A stretch of DNA of 23,085 bases from Chara braunii (Eukaryota > Streptophyta > Charophyceae > Charales > Characeae). Numbering within the stretch: position 1 is the stretch's first letter; each line of letters opens with the position of its first letter. Of this stretch, positions 1 to 7,915 are shown piece by piece. A model generated the notes under the pieces. It had not been told where the DNA came from. It saw only the letters and a list, made by a program, of their open reading frames with translations, and did not search any database. Location: contig BFEA01000337.1 in assembly GCA_003427395.1 (NCBI GenBank), positions 770,613 through 793,697 on the forward strand, written 5' to 3'. A program made the position numbers and the translations under genes.

Positions 1-58
<58 letters not shown>
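1..58. repeat. (AG)n microsatellite
   Basis: This is a pure AG dinucleotide run. The other LTR has only a short GA run followed by A's at the matching place (about 11250-11269), so the tract has expanded in this copy or the window begins in a contig-edge repeat. Confidence 0.95.
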
Positions 59-59
<1 letters not shown>

Positions 60-995
60 ACTCATTAGTTGGATCATGCATGTAACTGAGGGACCGACTT
101 GCGACTCAGGTTTAGTAAGCCACCGCGACATTGATCCCAGGCGCCTTGTTTCTTGAGGCTGCCCTGTAAATAGGTTGTAGAAGTTGTGCATTATAAGGCA
201 GATGACATGCGCAGTGTATTCAGAACTATAGATCCAAACACTCTTGCATTCTCGAACAAAATCCCGCCGAGCGAGGCGCCTAATCAATACAAAAAAGCAA
301 GCACCTCCATACATGCATTCACTGTGAAAGGTGCGAAAATGACAAGGGTGCACAGGTTGGAAATCAACCAAGGGAATTGTACACACGCATCCACCGTTCA
401 CAAGACAAGAGGATCAATTCTTCGACATCCGGGGATTACCCAGGAAACTAATGGAAGAGTTCCGGAAGGAGTTCCTTCACGCAGGAGAGCACACACATTC
501 ATTCTCATTCATGAGAGGGACAAGCATTAAGACACATCATCATCATTCAAAGATAGAGGAGAGAGAGAGAGACGAGGAGGAAGGTCGAGATAGGAGATGA
601 CAAGATCCCCAAAAAAAAGGAAGTTCGGCGTTGCCGCCGTACACTCACGCCAGAGATTAAGATCCGCAACAACAAAGGCGCATTCGCCGTGAATTCCAAT
701 ATGGCCCCGGGCCAACCACCCACTCAACTCCAATCATCGATCCTCATGCCCGCACCGACGATCCCGACCGTCGCGTGCTAACTCCCACCACTGCGATCGT
801 CACCCCGCCGACGTAAACTCGACGCGGTTCGCCCAGATCCCACAGTCCGTCATGGCAATCAAGCGCGCAACCGGCCAGCCTATCGTCAGGCCGACAGGAC
901 TTTCCGACTCGCACCAAACACTCTGCCTAGCCACCGCTTCCCGGAAGATGGCTTGGGAGTTGAGAACGTAAGAGAGATTTGCGGGCGCGTTTGCA

Positions 996-1005
996 GAATT
1001 TATAG
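996..1005 (-). promoter_or_regulatory. Candidate TATA box in the 3' LTR
   Basis: CTATAAATTC on the minus strand is kept unchanged in the other LTR at 12207-12216. It is in the sense orientation of gag-pol and about 0.9 kb into the LTR, a plausible U3 promoter position. No mapped start site supports it. Confidence 0.4.
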
Positions 1006-1891
1006 TGGTGAGAAGGGGGGCAAGGGAGAGAGAAAGCAGGGGCAAAATCGAAGTGTAAGAGAAGAAGCAGGAGAAGAAGACTTGGCGAGGAGCGCGCTAC
1101 GGAAGCCATGTTGATCCTTCGGGACTCTGAGCTTCGCCAATCAGATTCGTCGCGCAATAGGCAGATCCTATCGTACCACGCGTCTGATTGGTGGGCGAGA
1201 GTAATCGAAGGATCGACCGGGCTTCCGATTCACGTTCGAAAGGAAAAAAAAGGGCGCGAGAAGTAGCGCAAGACGGGTCCAAGATTCAGATGATCAAGAA
1301 AGTGAAATGGGTGCGCAACCGATCAGAGCGGGAGAGAGAGAAAAAAAACAGTTGCGAGAAGGGAGGATGAGAAGGGTGGGGGGGAGGAGGAAAGCTTCGT
1401 GTGCGTGGCGCCGTCAACAAAAAGAAAAAGAAAAAGGCACCGAAACAGTTACAGCTTGCCTATGTCCTAAACCAATTCAAAATTGAAATCACCATATCCG
1501 CGCGTGAAAAGGACGACGCGGGAAAAGCAGGTCCTACACCTATTCGTATCCTTACAAAATTCCGAGAGTTTTCCCCGATGCAACCGAGAGCATTCACTCA
1601 CAGAAAGGATACATCGAAGTTCCGCTTATCCCGGAATTCCCAACTGCCGGGCCCAATTCCCAATGCGCTCGCTAAGGCGCGCGTAAATTCCTATGCATTT
1701 CCCGGATTGCAAAAGAAAAAAGCAGAACCGAAGAATCACAAAAGCTTCCGGAAGATGGGGGCTCAAAAACGCGGCGCCCGAAATCAAGAAAACAAACGGG
1801 ATGCTTGCAGGGTCGGTATGATACAAGAAAAATTCAAAGTTTTTTTCAAACCAAAGGGGTACGAAAGATAGCACAGGTTCGGGAAGCAGTT

Positions 1892-1907
1892 CGTCACATA
1901 TGTGACG
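1892..1907. repeat. 16-bp perfect palindrome across the 3' LTR/internal boundary
   Basis: CGTCACATATGTGACG is its own reverse complement. The LTR boundary inferred from the two-copy comparison (1898/1899) falls inside it. The other LTR has only the CGTC arm. Confidence 0.8.
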
Positions 1908-2312
1908 TGCAGGGGGTTCCAAAATTATGCGATCTCCTGATTGCATGTCACGGCGGAGAAGGAAGGAGGGGGAAGAGTGATGCGTGAGGAACCAAGTGTA
2001 TCAGCAGATAATCGAGCCAGAGTTCATGTTCACGCCAACTTCAATTGCAATCTCCTCGTGAGTCTACTGGCTCGTGCTGCTGGAATCGTCGGAGGTCGTC
2101 CTGGTGACGCCATCATCGATCGCTGGTTCTTCGTGTTCTCTGCACCCCGGCTCGTCGCGGCCCGTCGAATCAGAGCGTAGGTTGACGTCATCGTTGATAG
2201 CATGATCTTCGCGAGGCTTACTGATTCGTGCTGTTTTCCCCTGTCGATTGGGTGAAAGGGGGGGGGGGAGGAATAGTCATGCGATGGGGTTTTACCGCCT
2301 TGTTGGGATGGG
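1899..2312 (-). other. Element 3' noncoding stretch before the 3' LTR
   Basis: I see no convincing coding sequence. In element sense there is no polypurine tract next to the LTR, where plus-strand priming would be expected. The only strong purine run (1952-1978) lies on the opposite strand. Confidence 0.5.
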
Positions 2313-2921
2313 TCAGTAGAGGCAGTACATGGAGGGAAGTCCGCAGGGACGATGGGGAGGAAGTGGGGGTAGATAGCGATTCAATCCTTTTACTGTCACT
2401 GGAAGTTCCTCATAGCGAATGATCCGGTGAAAACGAGGGAAGCGATTGCCGCTATGAGGGAGAGAGGCAAGGTAGTTGCGGTAGAGGGAGGAGAGGGTGC
2501 GGAAAAGCGCTGCGCGAAAGAAATCGTAGTGGCGAGAGGCGGGGATTGTCCCTCTGGCTACGCAGTAGACTTCTACTACGTTGCACTGCTCCCACACAAC
2601 ACTCAACAACAGGATGTGTAGACAGAATGTCGGGGCAGCGGGCTGAAGGGAGCGGTGAGGGTAGACGGTAGTGATTAGGCGCGTAGAGTAGAAATCACTG
2701 AAGAGATGGGGATGGAAGGGGTGGCGGGGGAAGGTGACGGGGGTATGGATCTGCTCGAGGGTGAGGTAATCAAGGGGACGGCGGGATAATGTCCGGGGAC
2801 GAAGGCCTATCCCCCGCATCGGTACGTGGACGAACTGGGGGACGGGTGGGGTTGGAGGGGGAGGAGGATCGGCTTCGTCTCCATCGTGAGGTGCTTGGGG
2901 TGGCGGCTGCTGGGTCGCCAT
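2313..2921 (-). CDS. Accessory ORF C, proline-rich N-terminus, unknown function
   Basis: An open frame of about 202 codons starts at ATG 2921 (MATQQPPPQAPHDGDEADPP). The first 40 residues are rich in Pro with some acidic residues; the rest is rich in Arg, His, Pro and Tyr with no recognised domain. I chose this Met because the frame upstream of it is a Lys/Arg-rich antisense-like translation of the acidic tract of the neighbouring ORF. It overlaps that acidic ORF by about 150 bases in another frame. It lies downstream of the integrase, where some LTR elements carry extra genes. It could be a genuine accessory protein or a chance open frame. Confidence 0.35.
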   Translation of the reverse strand: MATQQPPPQAPHDGDEADPPPPPTPPVPQFVHVPMRGIGLRPRTLSRRPLDYLTLEQIHTPVTFPRHPFHPHLFSDFYSTRLITTVYPHRSLQPAAPTFCLHILLLSVVWEQCNVVEVYCVARGTIPASRHYDFFRAALFRTLSSLYRNYLASLPHSGNRFPRFHRIIRYEELPVTVKGLNRYLPPLPPHRPCGLPSMYCLY

Positions 2922-3222
2922 CTTCAGGCTTCGGCGGCTCCGGATCCTTGGTCGGATCATCACCGATGTGCAGGCTTGCTCCGCTGGCGAACTCCAGCTG
3001 GCGTTTCCCGGTGGCAATTTCTTTTCGTTTGCGTGCTGCCTCAGGATCTTCCGCCTCCGTGCCAGTACGTGTCGCTTCCTCCGGCAAGGCTGCCCACTCA
3101 GACCCTGTTTCTTCTTCCTCTTCTTCTTCTTCTTCGCTCTGTTCGCCCTCGCTATACTCGTTATAGCTTCCCTCTTCCGATGTCTCATCGTCGTCGTCAC
3201 TTTCCTCTTCTTCTATCACCAC
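2770..3222 (-). CDS. Accessory ORF B, highly acidic segment
   Basis: About 150 codons starting with a tract rich in Glu and Asp (residues 3-38, including runs of nine E and four D). A mixed-charge region follows (about 45-85), then an Arg/Ser/Pro-rich tail. No domain is recognised; such tracts are usually disordered and may bind basic proteins. It overlaps the end of ORF A by about 26 bases in a different frame, and a one-base change there would join them, so it is probably the C-terminal part of ORF A's protein cut off by a frameshift. The low-complexity run makes long open frames easy, which lowers confidence. Confidence 0.4.
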   Translation of the reverse strand: MVIEEEESDDDDETSEEGSYNEYSEGEQSEEEEEEEEETGSEWAALPEEATRTGTEAEDPEAARKRKEIATGKRQLEFASGASLHIGDDPTKDPEPPKPEDGDPAAATPSTSRWRRSRSSSPSNPTRPPVRPRTDAGDRPSSPDIIPPSP

Positions 3223-3805
3223 CTCCTCCGCCTTCGGACTTTGGATAGAAAGCGTGATTGATGATGCCGTATGGCTTCAGATACTTTTGCCGTGACAGTA
3301 GAGAGTCTTCGTCCCCAGGCTCTTCCAAACATGCACTCCACTGAAGATACGGATCCAACGTTCGCGTGAGTACGTGCGGAGCGGGGCTGTCGTCGCTTTG
3401 CAAAACGATATCAGGAGAGAGATCGCCCGCCAGTTGCACGATCGGCGTAATGAGTTCTTGAGCGATTAGCTGGCGATGTCCCGACCGCATCGATCCGAAG
3501 AGAAAACCGAGGAGATCACCCTCCACGTTAGTCCTCCAAGCCTGTATGATCAACAATTCCATAATTTCGAGCCACGCGGGATGCTCGCTGGTCCGCATCC
3601 ACGTCACCTGCACTCGAGCCAAACACATGGACAGTTCGACAAAGGTCTCGCGCCAAAGTCGCCAATGCCCAGGATTAAGAAGCGGGACGGAAAGGGGTTC
3701 GATCGAGAGGGAAAGATGAGGATGAAGATCGGACTGCCAGAAGGTAGGGAAAAGAGAGGGGAGACCGAAGATGGAGAGAGGAGCGAGGGGGGCGGCGTGG
3801 TTCAT
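3197..3805 (-). CDS. Accessory ORF A, helical-looking protein of unknown function
   Basis: About 202 codons. From roughly residue 45 the composition looks like a folded, mostly helical domain (WRLWRETFVELSMCLARVQV, then LEIMELLIIQAW), ending in LKPYGIINHAFYPK and a Gly/Arg-rich tail. I recognise no known family. There is no signal peptide or clear membrane segment, so it does not look envelope-like. The frame has no clear start and probably continues an upstream segment (3675-4223) after a frameshift, with the acidic ORF B as its tail. Confidence 0.4.
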   Translation of the reverse strand: MNHAAPLAPLSIFGLPSLFPTFWQSDLHPHLSLSIEPLSVPLLNPGHWRLWRETFVELSMCLARVQVTWMRTSEHPAWLEIMELLIIQAWRTNVEGDLLGFLFGSMRSGHRQLIAQELITPIVQLAGDLSPDIVLQSDDSPAPHVLTRTLDPYLQWSACLEEPGDEDSLLSRQKYLKPYGIINHAFYPKSEGGGGGDRRRGK

Positions 3806-4223
3806 CGGGGGCGTGGGAAAGCAACGAGGGTAGGGATCGCAACTGCTGGCTCGCGCGGAGAGAGGCGGACCCCGTCAAGATCAGGTCCAAAGGTCGGGAT
3901 AAGATTGTGCCCTGGTCGGGCAAGACCGTTCTGCACACGTTGGACACCTATTCCGTCCACTCTCGCAGCGAGGTCAAGATCGCGGTATGCCACAGTGGAT
4001 TGACCGTACTGATGTCGCCGCTGAAAGCCGCGACCGTGGTGACGTGACTCGTTCCGGGAGCCGCCCGCCGATGTACCGCTACCACCTCCGCCAATACTAT
4101 TGTCTGCCGACTCCCTTCGAATCGAAACGCGGCGGCTGCACACACACCCACGTCGCAGAAGAACTGCGCCAGACGTTGAAGATCCGTATTAAGCCGTGGA
4201 TGACGAACTTGCCGAATTTCCAA
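3675..4223 (-). pseudogene. Accessory ORF, upstream segment with one internal UAG
   Basis: One frame is open from 4223 to 3675 except for a single TAG at 3948-3950. The stretch before the stop (AAAAFRFEGSRQTIVLAEVV, later LWHTAILTSLREWTE) and just after it (VSNVCRTVLPDQGTILSRPL) reads like ordinary folded protein; the far end becomes Ser/Arg/Pro-rich and is probably out of frame. It begins where the integrase tail ends, in a different frame. I infer that it is the N-terminal part of the accessory protein continued in ORF A. No homologue is recognised, and other frames here are also partly open. Confidence 0.35.
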
Positions 4224-5443
4224 GATGTGGCCACGTGGCTACAACAGTTGATCATCGAGAACCTGCCCCGTGATGAAGCTCGTGGCGAGGACGGAGAGGA
4301 AGACGAAGGGCACGAGGGAGAGAGAGTTAGATTGTCGTCGTTCTCCTCGCCTTCGGAGGAGGAAGAAGGGGGAAGATAAGAGGGAGGGAGAGGTCGGAGG
4401 TAGGAGGTATGTCGGACGATGGGGACAGAGCTATGGCTGGCACTAGCCTCGAGCGCGATGCGCACCGTGTTAGCGCCGTTCGGTCCGAGCTCGACAACGC
4501 AAAAACAACCAGAAAACTTGGGAGTGAGTTTCCGGTCGCGTGCACATTTACGTATCTGCACTAGGTCCCCTAATTTATATTGATGCTGGGGCCCAGCATT
4601 TCCATTTCGAGCCTCGCAGCTACGGACCTGCCTACCATGGGCCAGATCGGTCATCCTCCATCTTTTTCGGGCTAGCTTTGGGATGGTCCGTTCCATTAAA
4701 TCGGTATACCTTTTGGCCTTAGCCTTGAGGGCGGCACGCGTGTGTCTGCCCCCTGCTTCGGCAGTTTCCAAGTTACCCCGGTAGTCGACACAGGGGAGGC
4801 TATTAGCGCGAAGCTGAAAGGGGGTGAACCCTGTGGACTCATGAGGGGTGGCCCGGTGAATTTCGACGATCTGATATACGATCTCGGGCCACGGACGCAT
4901 GTCATGTGCCGCTAAATTCCTGCGAAGGGCGATTTTAATCATACGGTTGGCATTTTCGGCCAACCCGTTCATCTGAGACACGTGGGGCGCCTTATGTCGG
5001 AGCATGATGCCCTCTTGCGCGAGCAGTTCCTCTACTTCGCCTTTAAATTCGGACCCATTGTCGGTCAGAATTTCCTCCGTATCTAGATGGGTATAGAGGA
5101 ATCGATCGATGTACGTGGCTATTTTTGCGGCCTTGCGGGTCTTGCAGGGGTAGACCTTGATGTACTTGGAAAAATGATCTATTAATACTAAGAGGATAGA
5201 ATATTCGCAGCGGTTTGGGCCAGGTGGCACGTCAATATCTGTCGTGTCCATACTGACTCGCTGGAAGGGGCGTTCTACTTTCGTTGGTACTATCGTGTTT
5301 GGTCCCCGTATTGGGGCGTGATCAGCGGCACAGACCAGACAGTTGGCGACAACATATCTGACATCATCTCGTATATTGGACCTCCGTGACACGTATCGCG
5401 AAATGAGCGGCCTGCTCTTCGTGAGCAGATCAGGTCCAATCAT
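4097..5443 (-). CDS. Integrase (core, GPY-like C-terminal module)
   Basis: This is the DDE-type enzyme that inserts the cDNA into the host genome. The core shows an acidic cluster at SMDTTDID (about residues 64-71), TDNGSEF (Asp 128) and QMNGLAENANR (Glu 163), with 34 residues between Asp and Glu, one fewer than the usual spacing. NCLVC (35-38) keeps the Cys pair of the N-terminal H2C2 finger, but I cannot find its His pair, so that finger looks damaged. PHESTGFTPFQLR follows the core. KLGDLVQIRK and FCVVELGPNGANTVRI (about 290-330) resemble the GPY/F module. A Ser/Pro/acidic tail follows, with no chromodomain. The frame overlaps the upstream PHD ORF by 14 bases, so a frameshift separates them. 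The true start is not this Met. Confidence 0.85.
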   Translation of the reverse strand: MIGPDLLTKSRPLISRYVSRRSNIRDDVRYVVANCLVCAADHAPIRGPNTIVPTKVERPFQRVSMDTTDIDVPPGPNRCEYSILLVLIDHFSKYIKVYPCKTRKAAKIATYIDRFLYTHLDTEEILTDNGSEFKGEVEELLAQEGIMLRHKAPHVSQMNGLAENANRMIKIALRRNLAAHDMRPWPEIVYQIVEIHRATPHESTGFTPFQLRANSLPCVDYRGNLETAEAGGRHTRAALKAKAKRYTDLMERTIPKLARKRWRMTDLAHGRQVRSCEARNGNAGPQHQYKLGDLVQIRKCARDRKLTPKFSGCFCVVELGPNGANTVRIALEASASHSSVPIVRHTSYLRPLPPSYLPPSSSSEGEENDDNLTLSPSCPSSSSPSSPRASSRGRFSMINCCSHVATSWKFGKFVIHGLIRIFNVWRSSSATWVCVQPPRFDSKGVGRQ

Positions 5444-5972
5444 ATCTCTGGAATGGATGAGGAACTGTCAACCATGAACCCGATCCGTCAGTTTTACGCT
5501 TCTCTAAATGACCGTTGATCCATCGATAGTCCCGAGATCTCTCGGTAGCCCTACGTCTGTCATGTTTGGTGAGGTGACCCAACGGTAATCCCGCCAATTT
5601 AGCTAATAAAATTTTATCGGTCCACACCTCCGCCCGACGGTATTTCTCGTCATATTCAGGTCCGTCCGTTCGGGCAGCCTCGAATCGAACCTCCGTGGGA
5701 AGTTTGGTCGTTCTACACAGGGGGCACCTCCACTCCTTGCTATTCGTCCGATAGCGAACACAGGCCCCGTGCGCACGATTGACACATGTGGCACATTCTA
5801 CCCAATCGACAAACCCGGTTTCAAAAGGATGACAGTCAACTCCATAAACCCGTGCAATACATGTGCCAAAATAACAAAATTTATCAGGGAGGGTGGCAAA
5901 GAAAGCGGAGGAGGTGAGAGGGGCAGAATTAGTAGGAGAAGAGGGGGTCGCAGAGACGGGTGGGGTAGTCAT
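5430..5972 (-). CDS. PHD-finger ORF leading into the integrase
   Basis: About 180 codons from the first ATG after an in-frame stop, 70 bases past the TAA that ends the RNase H frame. After a Ser/Thr/Pro-rich leader, residues 33-86 give a full C4HC3 zinc pattern: C33-x4-C38, C60-x2-C63, H68-x2-C71, C83-x2-C86, with Trp 81 two before the last Cys pair as in PHD fingers. Key stretches are WVECATCVNRAHGAC and EWRCPLC. The rest (INGHLEKRK, then WLTVPHPFQRY) matches the connector normally just before the integrase H2C2 finger, so this belongs to the integrase side of pol. PHD fingers commonly read histone H3 tails; a role in choosing insertion sites is inference. Confidence 0.75.
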   Translation of the reverse strand: MTTPPVSATPSSPTNSAPLTSSAFFATLPDKFCYFGTCIARVYGVDCHPFETGFVDWVECATCVNRAHGACVRYRTNSKEWRCPLCRTTKLPTEVRFEAARTDGPEYDEKYRRAEVWTDKILLAKLAGLPLGHLTKHDRRRATERSRDYRWINGHLEKRKTDGSGSWLTVPHPFQRYDWT

Positions 5973-6042
5973 GATGGCAGAGAGGGAAAGTCAGGACTGA
6001 GATTGCAGAAGGGGGCAGAACAAAAAATGGACCCCGTGTCAC

Positions 6043-6711
6043 TTACTCCTTTGATAGGATCTCCACCTGGCCGTACCGAGGTCCGTTCTCCTTCTTTGGG
6101 TCGTTCCACGGAATCACCTCCTCATTCTTCGGAACCTTCTCAGGTCGGTGCAGTCGTGTTAATCCGTCCGCATTCCCATGCCTTTCATGTTTCCGGTGAC
6201 GAATGTCAAAGTCCATGCTCTGCAGCACCATTGCCCATCACCCGATCATGCCCGAGTAATCCTTAGATTTCTTCAGGACTAGCAGAGGCTCATGATCGAT
6301 TACCAATGTGAACTTCCGCCCATACAAGTAAGCTCGGAAGTGACTGATTCCCCAGAGAGCCACGTAGCATTCTCCTGTTGGAGCAGCGTAGTTACGCTTG
6401 CAGGCGGGCACGGATTTGAACGCATACTCCACCATGTTTTCGGGTCCGCTTGGTCCCACCTGGGCCAAGATTGCCGAAATTTCCTCTAGCTGCCAGTCAA
6501 TAATGGGGACAAAAGGTTTTTCGGGATCCGGCCTTATAAGGACCGGGGCCGAAATGAGGGTGGCCTTGAGTTCCAAAAACGCTCGCTCACACTCCGGCGT
6601 CCAGATCAACGGCTGGTCCTTTCGCATCAGATTCGTAAGGGGTCCCGCAATCGCCTCGAAGCCCTTGATAAACCTTCGGTAGTATGAGGCCAGGCCCAAA
6701 AAGGCGCGAAC
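6043..6711 (-). pseudogene. RNase H domain of pol, one internal UGA
   Basis: It degrades the RNA strand of the RNA/DNA hybrid. FLGLASYYRRFI at the RT/RNase H connection and LTNLMRKDQPLIWTPECERA are typical of Ty3/gypsy. Acidic residues are visible at PIIDWQLEE, TGECYVALW and VIDHEPLL. RHRKHERHGNADGLTRL is the usual RNase H end. A TGA at 6238-6240 interrupts the frame where Arg is usual (IGRW), so a CGA to TGA change is likely. It shares the RT frame but is cut from it by a TAG at 6712-6714. The frame ends at TAA 6043-6045, about 40 residues past the domain; this could be a natural end. Confidence 0.8.
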
Positions 6712-7712
6712 CTACGTAATAGTCATAGGCACCGGCGCATCTGCTACCTTTTGCGGCTCCGGTCTAAGTCCCTGGCCTCTTACCACGTGTCCAAGGAAGG
6801 AAATGGTGGTAAGAAAAAACTGGCACTTCTCGAACGCCACCTTAAAACCAGCATCTCGTAACGCATGCAACGCCCATTCGATGTGTTGTACGTGCCCTTC
6901 GTAGGAACTCAAATACACCAAGATGTCATCCATGTACACAATCACGCAGTAGTTGATGATACTTTGTGTCAGACGAGTCTTCCGCATAGAGTTCTGAAAG
7001 GCCATGTTCATGGCTCGCTGGAAAGTTGTGGGGGCATTGCAGATCCCCATCGGGCATCGAATCCACTGCCACGTACCTTCGAAGAGTACGAACGCAGTCT
7101 TCAGACGATCTTCTTCTCGAACAAGAAGATGATGGAACCCATGGCGAACATCAAACTTGCTGAAAAATCGAGCACTCCCAATCGCATCCAACAATTCATC
7201 AATCCGGGGGAGGGGGTACACATCTTTGATCGTGATATTATTCAACTTTCGATAATCAATGCAAATGTGAATCCCTCCGGCTTTTTTTGACACAATCACT
7301 ACGGGAAAGGACATGGTCCTATAGCGGGTTGGATCCAATCATTAGCTTCGAATTCTTTGATCCGCTGAAAAGCAGCCGCTCTTTGAGCTGGTGAGTACCT
7401 ATAAGGAGCGCAACTAATAGGTGGGTGATCCCTCGTGAGAAAGGCATGTTCAATCACGTTAGTTAGGCCGATATCATTATCGCGCACACTCAATACCTCC
7501 ACGTAGCCATTCAAAACACTAATTAACGACTTTTGGAGTTCGGTGGGGACGTGGTTTGGGAAGGAGATTGTTGGTCGTCCAGGGATCTGAAGAGATATGC
7601 CGACCCAATCAGCCGGCTTTTCCCGTCGCTCATGGACACTGGAAAAAACGAAACTGCTGGTGCAAACAGAGAAGACAGTCGCAATCATCTGTGATTCAGC
7701 AGGGCTGATCAT
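6712..7712 (-). pseudogene. Reverse transcriptase domain of pol, frameshifted
   Basis: It copies the element RNA into cDNA. The N-terminal part (7712-7299) carries HAFLTRDHPPISCAPYRYSP and EFEANDWIQPA, typical lead-in to gypsy RT. The rest (7338-6715) carries VVIVSKKAGGIHICIDYRKL, FSKFDVRHGFHHLLV (first catalytic Asp), MGICNAPTTFQRAMN and the active site IVYMDDILVYL, then FLGHVV. Catalytic residues look intact, but the two parts are in different frames, joined by a one-base shift between about 7299 and 7338. The frame ends at TAG 6712-6714, just before the conserved VRAFLGLASYY, so it is probably a mutated codon and not a natural end. Confidence 0.88.
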
Positions 7713-7753
7713 TTCGGTTTCCTTGGCTTCGGCATCAGTCTCTGAACCGGCCG

Positions 7754-7760
7754 ATTTTTT
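7754..7760 (-). promoter_or_regulatory. Candidate -1 frameshift site A AAA AAT
   Basis: On the minus strand, reading in the gag/protease frame, GAA AAA AAT gives the heptamer A AAA AAT. A -1 slip lands in the frame that runs through KETEMISPAE into RT. The heptamer fits the X XXY YYZ rule. The gag frame is interrupted upstream by TAG 7916 and TAA 7910, so it works only if those are later mutations. A run of seven A's is also an indel hot spot. Confidence 0.35.
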
Positions 7761-7915
7761 TCCACAGTTAGTCCTGTTAGATCCGCCATCTCCTGCATTA
7801 GATCGGGTACGTCGCCTGCCGATGCTTCGACCTCTTGTTTAATCAAAGCGATAGTCGCTCCCACTGTTAGCAAAGATCTTGGTGGGAAAACAAAAATATT
7901 TACATATTGTTATGT

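Larger units (their letters stand above)
1..1898 (-). repeat. 3' LTR (partial; outer end outside window)
   Basis: This is near-identical to 11258-13097. On the plus strand it ends CGTCACA at 1898; the other copy ends CGTCTCA at 13097, after which similarity stops. In element sense the LTR starts TG(T/A)GACGAAC. A 12-base indel separates the copies near 1840. If the 5' LTR really reaches 10421, roughly 0.8 kb of this copy lies left of the window. Small ORFs inside it are not credible genes. Confidence 0.85.

Noticed and set aside
186-530. Plus-strand 114-codon open frame, repeated at 11397-11741 in the other LTR
   Set aside because: It is antisense to the element, and the two copies differ at about 13 of 114 residues despite only about 3% DNA difference, so there is no sign of protein-level selection.
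927-1157. Minus-strand 76-codon frame with a Leu run like a signal peptide, repeated at 12138-12368
   Set aside because: It spans the candidate TATA box, so the element transcript would not contain its start; the Leu run comes from a simple GAAGAAG-type repeat on the other strand.
1401-1871. Plus-strand Lys-rich frame inside the LTR
   Set aside because: It is driven by an A/G-rich tract and is not kept in length in the other LTR copy.
1952-1978. Purine-rich run as a polypurine tract
   Set aside because: It is on the plus strand, while the element is on the minus strand, and it is about 55 bases from the LTR edge.
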